Source of the DNA: UBA695 sp042691655 | GTDB lineage: Bacteria > Verrucomicrobiota > Verrucomicrobiia > Chthoniobacterales > Chthoniobacteraceae | Assembly: GCA_042691655.1 (NCBI GenBank) | Contig: CP170506.1 | Coordinates: forward strand, 4,464,001-4,528,000 | Reading direction: 5' to 3' | DNA length: 64,000 bases | In this document: piece after piece, positions 29,115 to 37,816 of the stretch | Position numbering within the stretch: the first letter of the stretch is position 1 | Layout of the letters: the number at the start of each line of letters is the position of its first letter | Position numbers and translations under genes: made by a program | Notes under the pieces: generated by a model | Database searches by the model: none | What the model saw: only the letters and a program-made list of their open reading frames with translations | What the model was told of the DNA's origin: nothing

Positions 29115-32100
29115 CTATCGGGCGCGAATTGCCTCGGCCAACTGCCGCAGGTGCATCTCTTCGCTAAAGCGGGCCAGGAAACGCTCGCGCAAGAGTTCCG
29201 TGAAATCAGCCACGGCGAGGCACTCCAGCACGGCGGCAATTTGATCGGGTGCCCGAGCATCAACGAAGCCGGGGTAATCCGGCGGCTGAATCTCCGGTAT
29301 GGCCCGCCAACGGGTGACCACCGACGGCAAGCCATAAGCCGCCGCTTCAACCAGGGTAAGCGGGAAGCTCTCGGCAAGGTAGTAGGTGGGAAAGCAAAGG
29401 CAGTCGCTTTCCTCGAAAAGCGCCTTCTTTTTGTCTCCGGAGGCAAACCCAATGTAGGTTACTGCGCCCGCAAGGTCCGGTCGCTGGATGCGCTCCTGAA
29501 ATTCCCGCTCTTCCTTCAGGTCCATAAACGCCCCCGCCACCGAAAAGTGAGCACGCCAGCGGGTCTGGTTGCGATTAAAAAGCGCCACCCCCTCCAAGGC
29601 GTCAAAAAGGCCTTTGTCCCTGGTGCAATGCGCCATATAGAGGAGGCGAATTTCGATGGAGTCCTTTCCCGGCTCCTGACGGCGCGCTTCGATTCGGGCT
29701 TTGCGCCGTGGTAGAAGATGTTTCTGGAAATCCGGACAGGGATCGGGAATGCCGTTGGGAACGACTATGGTCTTTTGCGATTTTAGCCAGGCGGCATCCA
29801 TGGAACTCGCCTCAGCCAGAGGAATGGAGAGCTCGGGAGCGCCATGCAGTCGCCGCGTGATCCATTTCTCCCACGCATTGCCGTTGTGATCCAGCCATTG
29901 GGTCAGGCCGGTGGCGTGCCAGTGGAAAACTAGGTTCGGGAAAAAGGGGCGGCATATTAAAAGCACCATCCAATCTCGGTAAAGCGCCCCCTGCTTACCG
30001 GGCGCGGGGACGTAGTAAAAGTTGCGAACGCCATAGCGCAACCTGCACCAGATGGCCTCCAGACAATAGCGCAGCAGGAGGAGCACTTTCCCCCAGCGGA
30101 TGCAGCCGATGTCTTCCATGCTTTTGGAAAGGGAGCAATTCACATGGTAGCATTCTATGCCTCCAATGCCCTTTTTCTTTCCATGGCGCGCATCGCCGCC
30201 GAAGCCGTTGAGCATCAGCTGGACCATGAAGCTCTGGCCGTGATAAGGCGGGGGGGTATGGGCGAAAACAAGCAGTTTGACTGGCTCCGAAGCCTTGTCA
30301 TACCCCGCAGGCCAGCTCCGCACGGCCCCCACCCAGAAGGCGGCCAGCGCCTCGCCGGTGCTGAAAAGCCCCCAGGTGCGCACGTATCGCAAAAAGTTCC
30401 CCGGAAGGGTGCGCAGGATTCGCCGCCCATGCCGCAGGTGCAAGCTGATGAATGCGAGGTTTTGCAGCAAAATGGCGTGCTTGCGGCGGTCGCTTTGCCG
30501 CGTTTGCGGGGTGTCCAGGCCGGGCGGCGGCAGATGTCGCACTTCGGCATCCGGCACGTAGATTCCTTTGCCCCAAGCCGTCAGGCGCAGGCTAAAATCG
30601 AGATCTTCTCCCCGGATCAGGAAATCCGTGCGGTGCAGCCCTACCGCCTCCACCGCTCCGCGCTCGGCCAGAAGCGAAATGCCGGTGGACCAGGAAAACG
30701 GCACGGGCCGATGGCCAAATTGCCCATGGTATTCGGCGGGCTGGCGAACCCGGTTCTTTCGAACCGCATTGAAAACGTCCCGTTGAAGCAGCCCGGGAAA
30801 CCAGCCGATTTCTCCGGCGTCGTTCAACACCATCGGCGTCGCCACCACGGCTTTTTCTTGATCCATCGCGGCCAGCAATGCCTCAAGTGCCCCGGGCAAC
30901 ACTTCCGCGTCGTCGTCCATGACCCAAAAGTGCGTCAAGCGGTGGCCAAAGCGTTTGAGTGCCTCCGCTTCCCCGTAGGCAAGCCCTCCGCCGCACCCCA
31001 GATTGCTCCCCGGTACGACCCGAGCCACATCCAGCCAGCCCTGCGCGGCTTCGATGACGGCGGCCGTGGCGGGGTCATCCGCGTTGTCGACCACTACTAC
31101 GCCAAGCGGAGTGGGCGTGCCTTTCAGGGATTGCAGCAAGCGGGCCAGTTCCAAGGGGCGGTTGTAGGTGGCCACTACGGCGGCTACCAATGGCTGGCCG
31201 GATACCGTCCCGGGGGCCAGTAAAAAGCTCTCGGGCAGGCTTCCCCGGGCCACCAACGCGCAAAGATGGGCCTCTACCTCGGGCCAGACCGTGGCGGGGG
31301 TAAGCCGGGTCATGCAGTGGGGCTCGGAAAAGTGGCAGTAGTCAAAGCAAGGCCGGTGGGGGCAGTTGTCGCGCAGAATGATCCGGTGGAGCGGGCCCCA
31401 CGGGCGGAACCAGTCGGCCTCGGTGGGGCCAAACAGCGAGATGGAGGGCGTGCCACACGCCGCGGCAATGTGCCCGGGGCCGGAGTCGTTGCACAAAAGA
31501 AAATCCGCCCGCCCGACCGTGTCGATCATCTCCATCAGCGTCAGGTCGTTTAGAACCGCGTCGGCCAGCGAACTAAGCTTCGAGCCGCAGCCATCCGGAT
31601 CGGGGATGAGCACCAGGAAAAAGCGGAATGACCGCCGCAGCCGCAGGATCACCTCTTCATAGTAGGCAAGCGGCCACCGCCGGACGGCAATCCGGGCTCC
31701 GGTGTGCAGGACCAGGACGGGCGAACGCTGTTCCCCCAAAACCTCGTCCACCCGCTTCGTACGGTAGGCGGCAAGCCGTAACTCAGGGTCGCCAGCCTCG
31801 CCATATCCCATGCCAGCGGTGAGATCGCGCCAGTCTTCCACTTTATGCTGGCGGTGACCGCACCTGCGAGCCACGGGGCGGTTAAGCAAAACATGGCTCC
31901 ACGCGTGGGGAAACCCAAAGCGCTGCTTCGCCCCGATCACCCACATCAGCAAGTGATCCCGCGGATCGTCCCGCGCGCTCACCGCCGCATCGTAATGCTC
32001 CCGCCGAAGCTGCAAAATCAGAGAAAAGAACACCTTCCAATTCCAGTTCCAGAGCCGGTACTTGTGGATAAACTTCGTCCAGCCCGCCTGGAAGGGGAAA

Positions 32101-32273
32101 AACTTCAGCGAGGGGAAGGTCGGCTCTAAAAGCGGCTTGGCATGCGGCTTGCCCAGCACATGCACCGTCTCCCCGGCCTCCACCGCCTTGCGGATCAGGA
32201 CAGTGGAAAACGTCAGGTCCCCCAGGCCCCAAAGTTCCAGGACCAGTATTTTACGCGGGGCTTGGGAGCTCAT
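29115..32273 (-). CDS. triple glycosyltransferase: GT9-GT2-GT4 fusion
   Basis: 1052 aa, a single uninterrupted frame. Residues about 1-350: GT9 domain (VLELWGLGDLTFSTVLIRKA, LHTGARIAVRRWPL, NDSGPGHIAAACGTPSISLFGPT). Residues about 365-650: GT2 domain (VAAVVATYNRPLELARLL, VVVDNADD, FWVMDDDAEVLPGAL, GEDLDFSLRLTAWG). Residues about 665-1052: GT4 domain (FAHTPPPYHGQSFM, VVPNGIPDP, FPTYYLAESFPLTLVEAAAYGLPSVVT). Each domain has its main motifs, so three sequential transfers by one chain are possible. It ends 3 bp from the convergent GT2 gene. Confidence 0.87.
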   Translation of the reverse strand: MSSQAPRKILVLELWGLGDLTFSTVLIRKAVEAGETVHVLGKPHAKPLLEPTFPSLKFFPFQAGWTKFIHKYRLWNWNWKVFFSLILQLRREHYDAAVSARDDPRDHLLMWVIGAKQRFGFPHAWSHVLLNRPVARRCGHRQHKVEDWRDLTAGMGYGEAGDPELRLAAYRTKRVDEVLGEQRSPVLVLHTGARIAVRRWPLAYYEEVILRLRRSFRFFLVLIPDPDGCGSKLSSLADAVLNDLTLMEMIDTVGRADFLLCNDSGPGHIAAACGTPSISLFGPTEADWFRPWGPLHRIILRDNCPHRPCFDYCHFSEPHCMTRLTPATVWPEVEAHLCALVARGSLPESFLLAPGTVSGQPLVAAVVATYNRPLELARLLQSLKGTPTPLGVVVVDNADDPATAAVIEAAQGWLDVARVVPGSNLGCGGGLAYGEAEALKRFGHRLTHFWVMDDDAEVLPGALEALLAAMDQEKAVVATPMVLNDAGEIGWFPGLLQRDVFNAVRKNRVRQPAEYHGQFGHRPVPFSWSTGISLLAERGAVEAVGLHRTDFLIRGEDLDFSLRLTAWGKGIYVPDAEVRHLPPPGLDTPQTRQSDRRKHAILLQNLAFISLHLRHGRRILRTLPGNFLRYVRTWGLFSTGEALAAFWVGAVRSWPAGYDKASEPVKLLVFAHTPPPYHGQSFMVQLMLNGFGGDARHGKKKGIGGIECYHVNCSLSKSMEDIGCIRWGKVLLLLRYCLEAIWCRLRYGVRNFYYVPAPGKQGALYRDWMVLLICRPFFPNLVFHWHATGLTQWLDHNGNAWEKWITRRLHGAPELSIPLAEASSMDAAWLKSQKTIVVPNGIPDPCPDFQKHLLPRRKARIEARRQEPGKDSIEIRLLYMAHCTRDKGLFDALEGVALFNRNQTRWRAHFSVAGAFMDLKEEREFQERIQRPDLAGAVTYIGFASGDKKKALFEESDCLCFPTYYLAESFPLTLVEAAAYGLPSVVTRWRAIPEIQPPDYPGFVDARAPDQIAAVLECLAVADFTELLRERFLARFSEEMHLRQLAEAIRAR

Positions 32274-32433
32274 GCAGGCAAAATCCTAAAGCAAGCCCGA
32301 GGGAAAGCTAGAGCCTTTTTCCCCAACGTGTTACGGAAAGGAAAATTTTTCCCACCGTCCGTCGCAGCCCGAGCGGGTCCATCCTAAAACGAATCGCAAG
32401 GCCAGCCCGGCCCGGACTTCCGAAAACCTCTAT

Positions 32434-32440
32434 AGGAGGA
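32434..32440 (+). promoter_or_regulatory. strong Shine-Dalgarno sequence
   Basis: AGGAGGA lies five bases before ATG 32445. Most genes in this window have weak or no Shine-Dalgarno sequence, so this points to high translation of the small secreted protein. Confidence 0.75.
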
Positions 32441-32444
32441 ATCT

Positions 32445-33035
32445 ATGAAACAAAATTGTAAATGGTTAGCGGCTCTTGTCATGGCTGCATCGGCGAGCTT
32501 CGCCTTCGGGGACTGTGGCTGCGGCAGCAGCTCTTGGTCGGGGTGGAATGTGGACCCGGTCGGAGAGCGTGTCCTAAGCTATCAGCCAGTGAGCTCGTGC
32601 AACTATTACGTACCGAGCCAAAACTACACGATTCGCACCATCCGGCAACCGGCCATCATGCCCGTTGGAGAACGCTTCACTACGACCCGTTACTACCAAC
32701 CCGCCATGCTGCAACCGGTGGGAGAACGGTTCACAACCGTTCGGGTGGTTCGCTATGAGCAACCGCTTATGCCGGTGGCCGAACGCATCACAACCGTTAG
32801 GGTCATCCGTCATCAACCCATGCTCAGCCCAGTCGGCGAGAAATACAGCTGCACGCTCATCAAGCACAGCAAGAAGAGCATGCATAAAAAGGTAACCCTG
32901 GTGCGCCAATCGCCCCTTCCCGTAGCGGAAAAGACGATTATCCGGCACCACAAGTTCCTGAAACCCGTGGGTGAGAGGACCATCATCCGGACCACCACCT
33001 TCCGGTCGACCCCCAGCTGCGGCTGCGGGTTCTAG
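32445..33035 (+). CDS. secreted protein of seven PV(G/A)E(R/K) repeats
   Basis: 196 aa. Signal peptide residues 1-22 (KWLAALVMAASASFAFG). The mature part starts with DCGCGSS and ends with CGCGF. Between them the motif PV-G/A-E-R/K recurs at residues 38, 73, 91, 110, 129, 159 and 174, mostly followed by a basic, Thr-rich beta-type stretch (FTTTR, FTTVR, ITTVR, TIIR). The protein is very basic and rich in Tyr/Gln/Pro between repeats. Own transcription unit, with a strong ribosome site before it and a strong terminator after it. No known family recognised; the composition suggests a structural, surface- or envelope-binding protein. Confidence 0.8.
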   Translation: MKQNCKWLAALVMAASASFAFGDCGCGSSSWSGWNVDPVGERVLSYQPVSSCNYYVPSQNYTIRTIRQPAIMPVGERFTTTRYYQPAMLQPVGERFTTVRVVRYEQPLMPVAERITTVRVIRHQPMLSPVGEKYSCTLIKHSKKSMHKKVTLVRQSPLPVAEKTIIRHHKFLKPVGERTIIRTTTFRSTPSCGCGF

Positions 33036-33122
33036 GCTGGCAGTTTTGCCAGACCCATCACTAATGCAAGTACCTTAGAGCGAACCCAAAATCGCTCATC
33101 AAAAGAGCCGACCAAGGCAAAC

Positions 33123-33169
33123 CGGCGGCCGGGAAAGATTTGATCTTTTCCGGTCGCCGCGTTTTTTTT
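33123..33169 (+). terminator. Rho-independent terminator
   Basis: GC-rich stem (GGCGGCCGGGAAAGAT with ATCTTTTCCGGTCGCC, loop TTG) followed by eight T. Ends the transcription unit of the PVGER-repeat gene. Confidence 0.85.
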
Positions 33170-33308
33170 CTTGGTTTCAAGAGGGGGCAAGGCTAAGCAC
33201 TCCCTTCGACGAAACCGTTCTGCCCCTCTCCGCACCTAAGCTCAAAGAAACGGCCGGATGAATGGCTGCCCGCGTTTTCTCATATCAATACGCCACAAAC
33301 CAAATTCT

Positions 33309-34070
33309 ATGAAAATAGCACCATTCGCCGGTTTCGCACTGGCTCTCGCGGGCGTTCTCATGCTCCAGCCGGCCTCCCAGGCGGCGGACCAGAAAACCGC
33401 GGGCCAGAAACCTCAGGAAACCCGGGACAAAATCAGTTACTCCATCGGCGCCGACATCGGCAATAACCTGAAACGCAACGACCTCGACATTAACCCCGAC
33501 TTCCTCGCCCAAGGCCTCAAAGACGCCTTCCAGGGCAAGACGGTGCTCAGTGAAGAGGAAATGAAAGCCACGCTGCAAGCCTTCCAGACGGACATGCAGA
33601 CCAAGCAGGCCGCCAAGCAGAAGGCCCTCGCCGAGACGAACAAAGTCGCCAGCGACAAGTTCCTCGAAGAGAACAAGAAGAAGGAAGGCGTTGTCACCAC
33701 CGCCAGCGGCCTTCAGTACAAAGTCATCACCGCAGGCAACGGCCCCAAGCCCAAGCCCACCGACACCGTGACGGTGAACTACCGCGGCACGCTGATCAAC
33801 GGCACCGAATTTGACAAGAGCAAGGAACCCGTCACCTTCCCCGTCGAAGGCGTCATCCCCGGCTGGGTGGAAGCCCTGCAGCTGATGCCCGTGGGCTCCA
33901 AGTGGCAGCTCGTCATCCCGCCCGCCCTCGCCTACGGCGAAAGTGCCCCGCCCGTCATCGGGCCGAACCAGGCGCTCGTCTTCGAGGTCGAGCTGCTCAG
34001 CATCAAGCCCGCCGACAAGGAAGCCCCCGCAGCCTCCCCGGCAGCCAAACCCGCCGACGCGAAGAAATAA
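33309..34070 (+). CDS. periplasmic FKBP-type peptidyl-prolyl isomerase (FkpA/Mip-like)
   Basis: 253 aa from ATG 33309 (the open extension to 33258 precedes the signal peptide). Signal peptide 1-26 (FAGFALALAGVLMLQPASQA). The FKBP N-terminal dimerisation domain is at about 40-130 (KISYSIGADIGNNLKR, EEEMKATLQAFQ), and the FKBP catalytic domain at about 148-240 (VNYRGTLINGTEFDKS, VIPGWVEALQLMPVGSKWQLVIPPALAYG). The tail is Ala/Pro/Lys-rich. Assists folding of exported proteins. Confidence 0.93.
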   Translation: MKIAPFAGFALALAGVLMLQPASQAADQKTAGQKPQETRDKISYSIGADIGNNLKRNDLDINPDFLAQGLKDAFQGKTVLSEEEMKATLQAFQTDMQTKQAAKQKALAETNKVASDKFLEENKKKEGVVTTASGLQYKVITAGNGPKPKPTDTVTVNYRGTLINGTEFDKSKEPVTFPVEGVIPGWVEALQLMPVGSKWQLVIPPALAYGESAPPVIGPNQALVFEVELLSIKPADKEAPAASPAAKPADAKK

Positions 34071-34096
34071 CCGCGAAAGCGACCATTTTTTTCCTA

Positions 34097-34136
34097 AAAA
34101 CAGCCGGAGCCCACAAAGCCCCGGCTGTTTTGTTTT
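34097..34136 (+). terminator. Rho-independent terminator
   Basis: Stem CAGCCGG / CCGGCTG with flanking A/T pairing and a T-rich tail (TTTTGTTTT), directly after the FKBP gene. Confidence 0.8.
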
Positions 34137-34196
34137 CCGCCCACGCGATTTTCGTATAAATTCGGCGAATCCGACCGATATTGTAGTTCAACGCCA

Positions 34197-35483
34197 ATGT
34201 TTGAAATTAAAGCCGACAAAATGGTGGAGCGGGCGCTGCTGGTGGGGGCCTACGTCGAAGCCAGTGATAAATACGAAGCGCAAAGCCTCCTGGAGGAGCT
34301 GGAGGAGCTGGTCGATACCCTGGGCATCCCGGTCATCGAGCGCCACCTCGTGCATCACCGCGAGAACCACCCCCGCTACTTGATCGGCTCCGGCAAGGCT
34401 GAGGAGCTCGCCGCGCTGCTCAAAGAGCGGCAATGCGACGTCCTCGTCTTCGACAACGAGCTGACCCCCGCCCAACAGCGCAACTGGGAGGTGCTCACCG
34501 GCGTCACCGTGGCCGACCGGGAGGAGATCATTTTGGACATCTTCGGCGCGCGAGCCCGCTCCCGCGAGGCCCGCCTCCAGGTAGAGGTCGCCCGGCTGGA
34601 GTACTCGCTACCCCGGCTCACCCGCGCATGGAGCCACCTGGGCGGCCAGGGCGGCGGCATCGGCGGCAAGGGCGAGGGCGAAAGCCAGCTCGAACAGGAC
34701 CGCCGCCGGATTCGCGGCCAGGTCGACCGCCTCAAGCGCGAGCTCGACGAAGTCCGCCGCTCCCGGGCCACCCAGCGCAAAGACCGCAAACGCGCCCCTG
34801 TGCCCAACGCCGCCATCGTCGGCTACACCAACGTCGGCAAGTCCTCCCTGCTCCGGCGGCTGACCGGCGCGGACGTATTGGTGGAAAACAAACTCTTCGC
34901 CACCCTCGACACCACCACCCGCAAGATCGCCCTGCCCAACAAGCAGCCGCTGCTTTTGACCGACACCGTCGGGTTCGTCCGGCGGCTGCCGCACGAGCTC
35001 GTCGAGTCCTTCAACGCCACGCTGGAGGAGGCCACCCTTTCCGATTTCATCATCCACGTCCTCGACGCCTCGCAGCCGCGCGTCATGGAGTTCTACGAAA
35101 CCACCCTGCGCGTTTTGACGGACCTCGGCGCGGACACCAAGCAGATGCTGATGGTCTTCAACAAGACCGACAAGGTCTCCGACCCGGCCATCCTCGCGGG
35201 CCTGCGCAGGCAATTCCCGGACGCCGTATTCATCTCCATCCACACCGGGGCGGGGATCGACGAGCTGGTGGAGCGGATCTCGGATTTCGTCAGCAATGGC
35301 ACCCTCACCGTAGAGCTGCGCCTACCCGCCTCCCGCTCTGACCTGCTGGCCAAGCTCCACCGCGACGGCACCGTGGCGAGCCTTGAATACGACGGAGACA
35401 TCGCGCATGTGGTGGCAACAGTCCCCAAGCGAGCCATGGAAATCCTGGCCCCGTTTGCCGTCGAGCCTACCCACGTTCCGTAG
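34197..35483 (+). CDS. hflX: GTPase HflX
   Basis: 428 aa. N-terminal HflX domain (about 1-190) with the conserved glycine-rich RAWSHLGGQGGGIGGKGEGE segment, then the G domain with GYTNVGKSS (about 209), DTVGFVRRLPHELVESF and NKTD. HflX acts on stalled or heat-damaged 70S ribosomes and splits them. Own unit between two terminators. Confidence 0.95.
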   Translation: MFEIKADKMVERALLVGAYVEASDKYEAQSLLEELEELVDTLGIPVIERHLVHHRENHPRYLIGSGKAEELAALLKERQCDVLVFDNELTPAQQRNWEVLTGVTVADREEIILDIFGARARSREARLQVEVARLEYSLPRLTRAWSHLGGQGGGIGGKGEGESQLEQDRRRIRGQVDRLKRELDEVRRSRATQRKDRKRAPVPNAAIVGYTNVGKSSLLRRLTGADVLVENKLFATLDTTTRKIALPNKQPLLLTDTVGFVRRLPHELVESFNATLEEATLSDFIIHVLDASQPRVMEFYETTLRVLTDLGADTKQMLMVFNKTDKVSDPAILAGLRRQFPDAVFISIHTGAGIDELVERISDFVSNGTLTVELRLPASRSDLLAKLHRDGTVASLEYDGDIAHVVATVPKRAMEILAPFAVEPTHVP

Positions 35484-35532
35484 GCGTTCTCCAGACGTAG
35501 CGCACGCGTAGTCGGAGGGTACTATCGCGTAT

Positions 35533-35569
35533 AAACAACGTTTCCTATTGACCGGGGGGCGTTGTTTTC
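35533..35569 (+). terminator. possible terminator after hflX
   Basis: AAACAACG / CGTTGTTT can pair over a long loop of about 19 nt, with TTTTCC following. Weaker than the other terminators here. The remaining 130 bp up to the next gene has no visible ORF. Confidence 0.45.
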
Positions 35570-35700
35570 CTACTGTCTACAGTTGGTTTCGGTTCCAGGA
35601 TCGGAGACGTAGCACGTGAAACCAGGATTGCCGAAAGAACTGGATTAATAGGCAGATTTTCTGCGCGGCACTCCCCCCTGTTTACGCAAAACCCTATTCC

Positions 35701-36135
35701 ATGAAAAACGCAGGTCTTAAGTGTGACATCTGCGGTGCGACTGAGTCTCTCTCAGGCAAACCGTTTACACCCGCCGGCTTGGGGGCGCATAAAGCGCACC
35801 TCCACAGCGGCAAAGAAACCGTCCAGCCCGACGCCGCCGCGCCAGAGCCCCAGCCCGGGGCGCTCGTATGCGACATCTGCGGCGTGGACCACAACGCGCG
35901 AGGCGTGACCTTTCGCACCGACTCCGACGTCGCCCAGCACAAGCGGCGGATTCACGGAATACCAACCGACAAAGAATCAAAAAAAGAATCCAAAAAGGCA
36001 GCCGCCCCCGCTTCCAAAACCGATAGGGTGCGCAGAGCACCATCCCTGGAAGCGAACCACGTGAAGTTCTGCCCACAGTGCGGCTTCAATATGGAGATCG
36101 TCAACGCGGCCATGGCCTTGGTCAACGGGAACTAA
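35701..36135 (+). CDS. small protein with two C2H2-like zinc fingers and a CPQC knuckle
   Basis: 144 aa. Finger 1: C8-x2-C11 ... H30-x4-H35. Finger 2: C57-x2-C60 ... H80-x4-H85. A Lys/Ser/Ala-rich linker (KESKKESKKAAAP) leads to a third CPQC pair near the C-terminus (FCPQCGFNMEIVNAAMALVNG). Classical C2H2 spacing is rare in bacteria (known in Ros/MucR with one finger); the long C-to-H spacing here (18-19) differs from those. Start of a two-gene unit with the HTH gene 2 bp downstream. Possible nucleic-acid-binding protein; no family recognised. Confidence 0.7.
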   Translation: MKNAGLKCDICGATESLSGKPFTPAGLGAHKAHLHSGKETVQPDAAAPEPQPGALVCDICGVDHNARGVTFRTDSDVAQHKRRIHGIPTDKESKKESKKAAAPASKTDRVRRAPSLEANHVKFCPQCGFNMEIVNAAMALVNGN

Positions 36136-36137
36136 AC

Positions 36138-36446
36138 ATGAGTTACGAATCCGACACGAGCTTGCGAACGCTACCTCGCAAAGTAGAGCTTCTTAAAGGC
36201 GACGACTTCAAATGCGCGCTGCTGGGGAGCCTTGGTTTTTCAACCAAGCTGATCATGGAACACACGGACCTGACCCCCGGTCAGGTGGGCTACCGCCTGC
36301 GCAAGGGAGGCATCCGCCGCCTGGACTACCGCAACGGGGAATCCGCCGTGGCCTCGGCCATGCTCCAAAAGGCGAGGGTCCTCGCCGTTCCGGTAGTGAA
36401 GGAACACCTTCGCGGCATGCTCGACCAGAGCATCAGGATCTCCTAG
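36138..36446 (+). CDS. small helix-turn-helix-like protein
   Basis: 102 aa from ATG 36138, two bases after the stop of the zinc-finger gene, so co-translated. The segment LGSLGFSTKLIMEHTDLTPGQVGYRLRKGGIRR (given here in parts: GFSTKLIMEHT, LTPGQVGYRLRKG) reads as an HTH, with the second helix and a basic tail suited to DNA contact. Remainder is helical. Function unknown. Confidence 0.65.
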   Translation: MSYESDTSLRTLPRKVELLKGDDFKCALLGSLGFSTKLIMEHTDLTPGQVGYRLRKGGIRRLDYRNGESAVASAMLQKARVLAVPVVKEHLRGMLDQSIRIS

Positions 36447-36481
36447 AGGGGGAGAACCCGGCGATTGCCTAACCCGAAGAG

Positions 36482-36512
36482 CCCGGCATGGGAAAACCCA
36501 GCCGGGGTTTTG
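36482..36512 (+). terminator. Rho-independent terminator
   Basis: Stem CCCGGC / GCCGGGG around ATGGGAAAACCCA, whose TGGG/CCCA also pair, then TTTT. Ends the zinc-finger/HTH unit and sits at the end of the convergent SDR gene. Confidence 0.7.
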
Positions 36513-36515
36513 GCG

Positions 36516-37289
36516 TTATTGCGAGTAGCCAGCCCGATTCCAGAGCAACCCGCCATCCACGATCAGCGTCGCGCCGGTGATGTAATCCGCATCCGGCGAG
36601 GCAAGGAACGCCACCGCCCCGGCCACGTCGGCCGGTTCTCCCAGGTGGTTGAGCGGAATGTTGTCGAGCAGCGACCGCAGAAGGTCGGGGCTCTGGAGAA
36701 GGCGGGAGCTGAGAGGCGGCGTTTCAATGGCCCCGGGGGCGACGTTGTTAACAGTAATCCCCAGGGGAGCCAGCTCGATGGCCAGCGCGCGCATCAACAT
36801 CCGCAAGCCCCCCTTGCTGGCGCAGCAGGCAGAGAAACGGGGGGCCGGGAGCTCCTCGTGAACGGAGCTGATATTGATGATCTTGCCCGGGTGCTTATTC
36901 TCGCGAAGATGCCGGACAAAAGCCTGGGTAGCGAAAAACACCCCCTTCAGATTCCCCCGCAGCACGGCATCGTAATCCGCCTCGGTGGCCTCCCAGAAAT
37001 CGGCCCGCTTCTCGACGGCGGCATGGTTAACGAGGATATCGAGCTTCCCAAAGGCCTCAATTCCCTGGGCCACCATGCGGAAATCATCACCCACCGTCCC
37101 CAGGGCTCCCTGAAGAAACACCCCCCGGCGGCCCGTGGCCCGTACTTGGCGAAGAATCCCCGGGCCATATCCCCGGGCGCGGTTATCGATCACGACATCC
37201 GCCCCCTCGCGAGCCAGCCGTTCGGCGACAGCCTCGCCAACGCCCAGCCCCTCCCCCGTCACCAGCGCCACTTTGCCTTCCAGATTCAT
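36516..37289 (-). CDS. short-chain dehydrogenase family protein lacking the catalytic Tyr
   Basis: 257 aa from ATG 37289 (open extension to 37382 not family-like). Classical SDR fold: TGEGLGVGEAVA cofactor motif, NHAAVEK (NNAG position), NISSVHEELP with the Ser, and C-terminal DADYITGATLIVDGGLLWN typical of FabG-like proteins. At the active site the usual YxxxK reads CCASK: the Tyr position is Cys while Lys is kept. Likely a non-dehydrogenase member (binding or regulatory role) or an enzyme with altered chemistry. Divergent from the proline-rich gene at 37407. Confidence 0.85.
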   Translation of the reverse strand: MNLEGKVALVTGEGLGVGEAVAERLAREGADVVIDNRARGYGPGILRQVRATGRRGVFLQGALGTVGDDFRMVAQGIEAFGKLDILVNHAAVEKRADFWEATEADYDAVLRGNLKGVFFATQAFVRHLRENKHPGKIINISSVHEELPAPRFSACCASKGGLRMLMRALAIELAPLGITVNNVAPGAIETPPLSSRLLQSPDLLRSLLDNIPLNHLGEPADVAGAVAFLASPDADYITGATLIVDGGLLWNRAGYSQ

Positions 37290-37406
37290 CGCTTCCACCC
37301 CTCCACGAATTCGCAGGCGCATGGAAGACCGGACGCGCCGACACCATTCCGGGAAACCTTGAAGAACGCGCCGAATCTGCAAAGATCAGCCTGATTCGTT
37401 TTCCCC

Positions 37407-37805
37407 ATGAACCTCGCCCCGCTCATTGATTACCCAACCCCGGAATACCCAACGCAACCAAGCGCAAAGGCCGATCCCGCACTCTTGCGCTCCGTGCCCC
37501 GGCGATGGAAGGGGAACCGGGCCGTGCTAACCGCCCTGGCGACCGCATTGGCGCTGGCCCAGCAGGGGTGTTCCCAGCGCCCTCATTCCATCCCTCTGGC
37601 CGGGACACCCCATGTCGAGGATTTGGTCACCGAAAAGGAAGTCCAGGCACCCCGCCACGCCGGGCCGAAAGCATCCCCTTCCCCAAAACCATCGTCCGAT
37701 CAATTGATACCCCTTGTTCCGGGCGAACCCGCCCCGCCCCGTCTCAACACGGAGGCCGAAGCCGCCACCTCTCCCCGTCCGATCCCCACGCCGGAGCCCA
37801 AATAG
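37407..37805 (+). CDS. small proline-rich protein upstream of a radical SAM enzyme
   Basis: 132 aa. N-terminal DYPTPEYPTQPS segment, a basic patch (RSVPRRWKGNR), one hydrophobic helix at about 39-52 (AVLTALATALALA) ending in QQGC55, and a Pro/Ser/Glu-rich tail (PTPEPK end). The Cys after the helix resembles a lipoprotein site, although QQG before it is not a standard lipobox. The stop is 11 bp before the GTG of the radical SAM gene. It may be the substrate of that enzyme or an anchored partner; no family is recognised with confidence. Confidence 0.6.
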   Translation: MNLAPLIDYPTPEYPTQPSAKADPALLRSVPRRWKGNRAVLTALATALALAQQGCSQRPHSIPLAGTPHVEDLVTEKEVQAPRHAGPKASPSPKPSSDQLIPLVPGEPAPPRLNTEAEAATSPRPIPTPEPK

Positions 37806-37816
37806 CCCCCCGCCCC

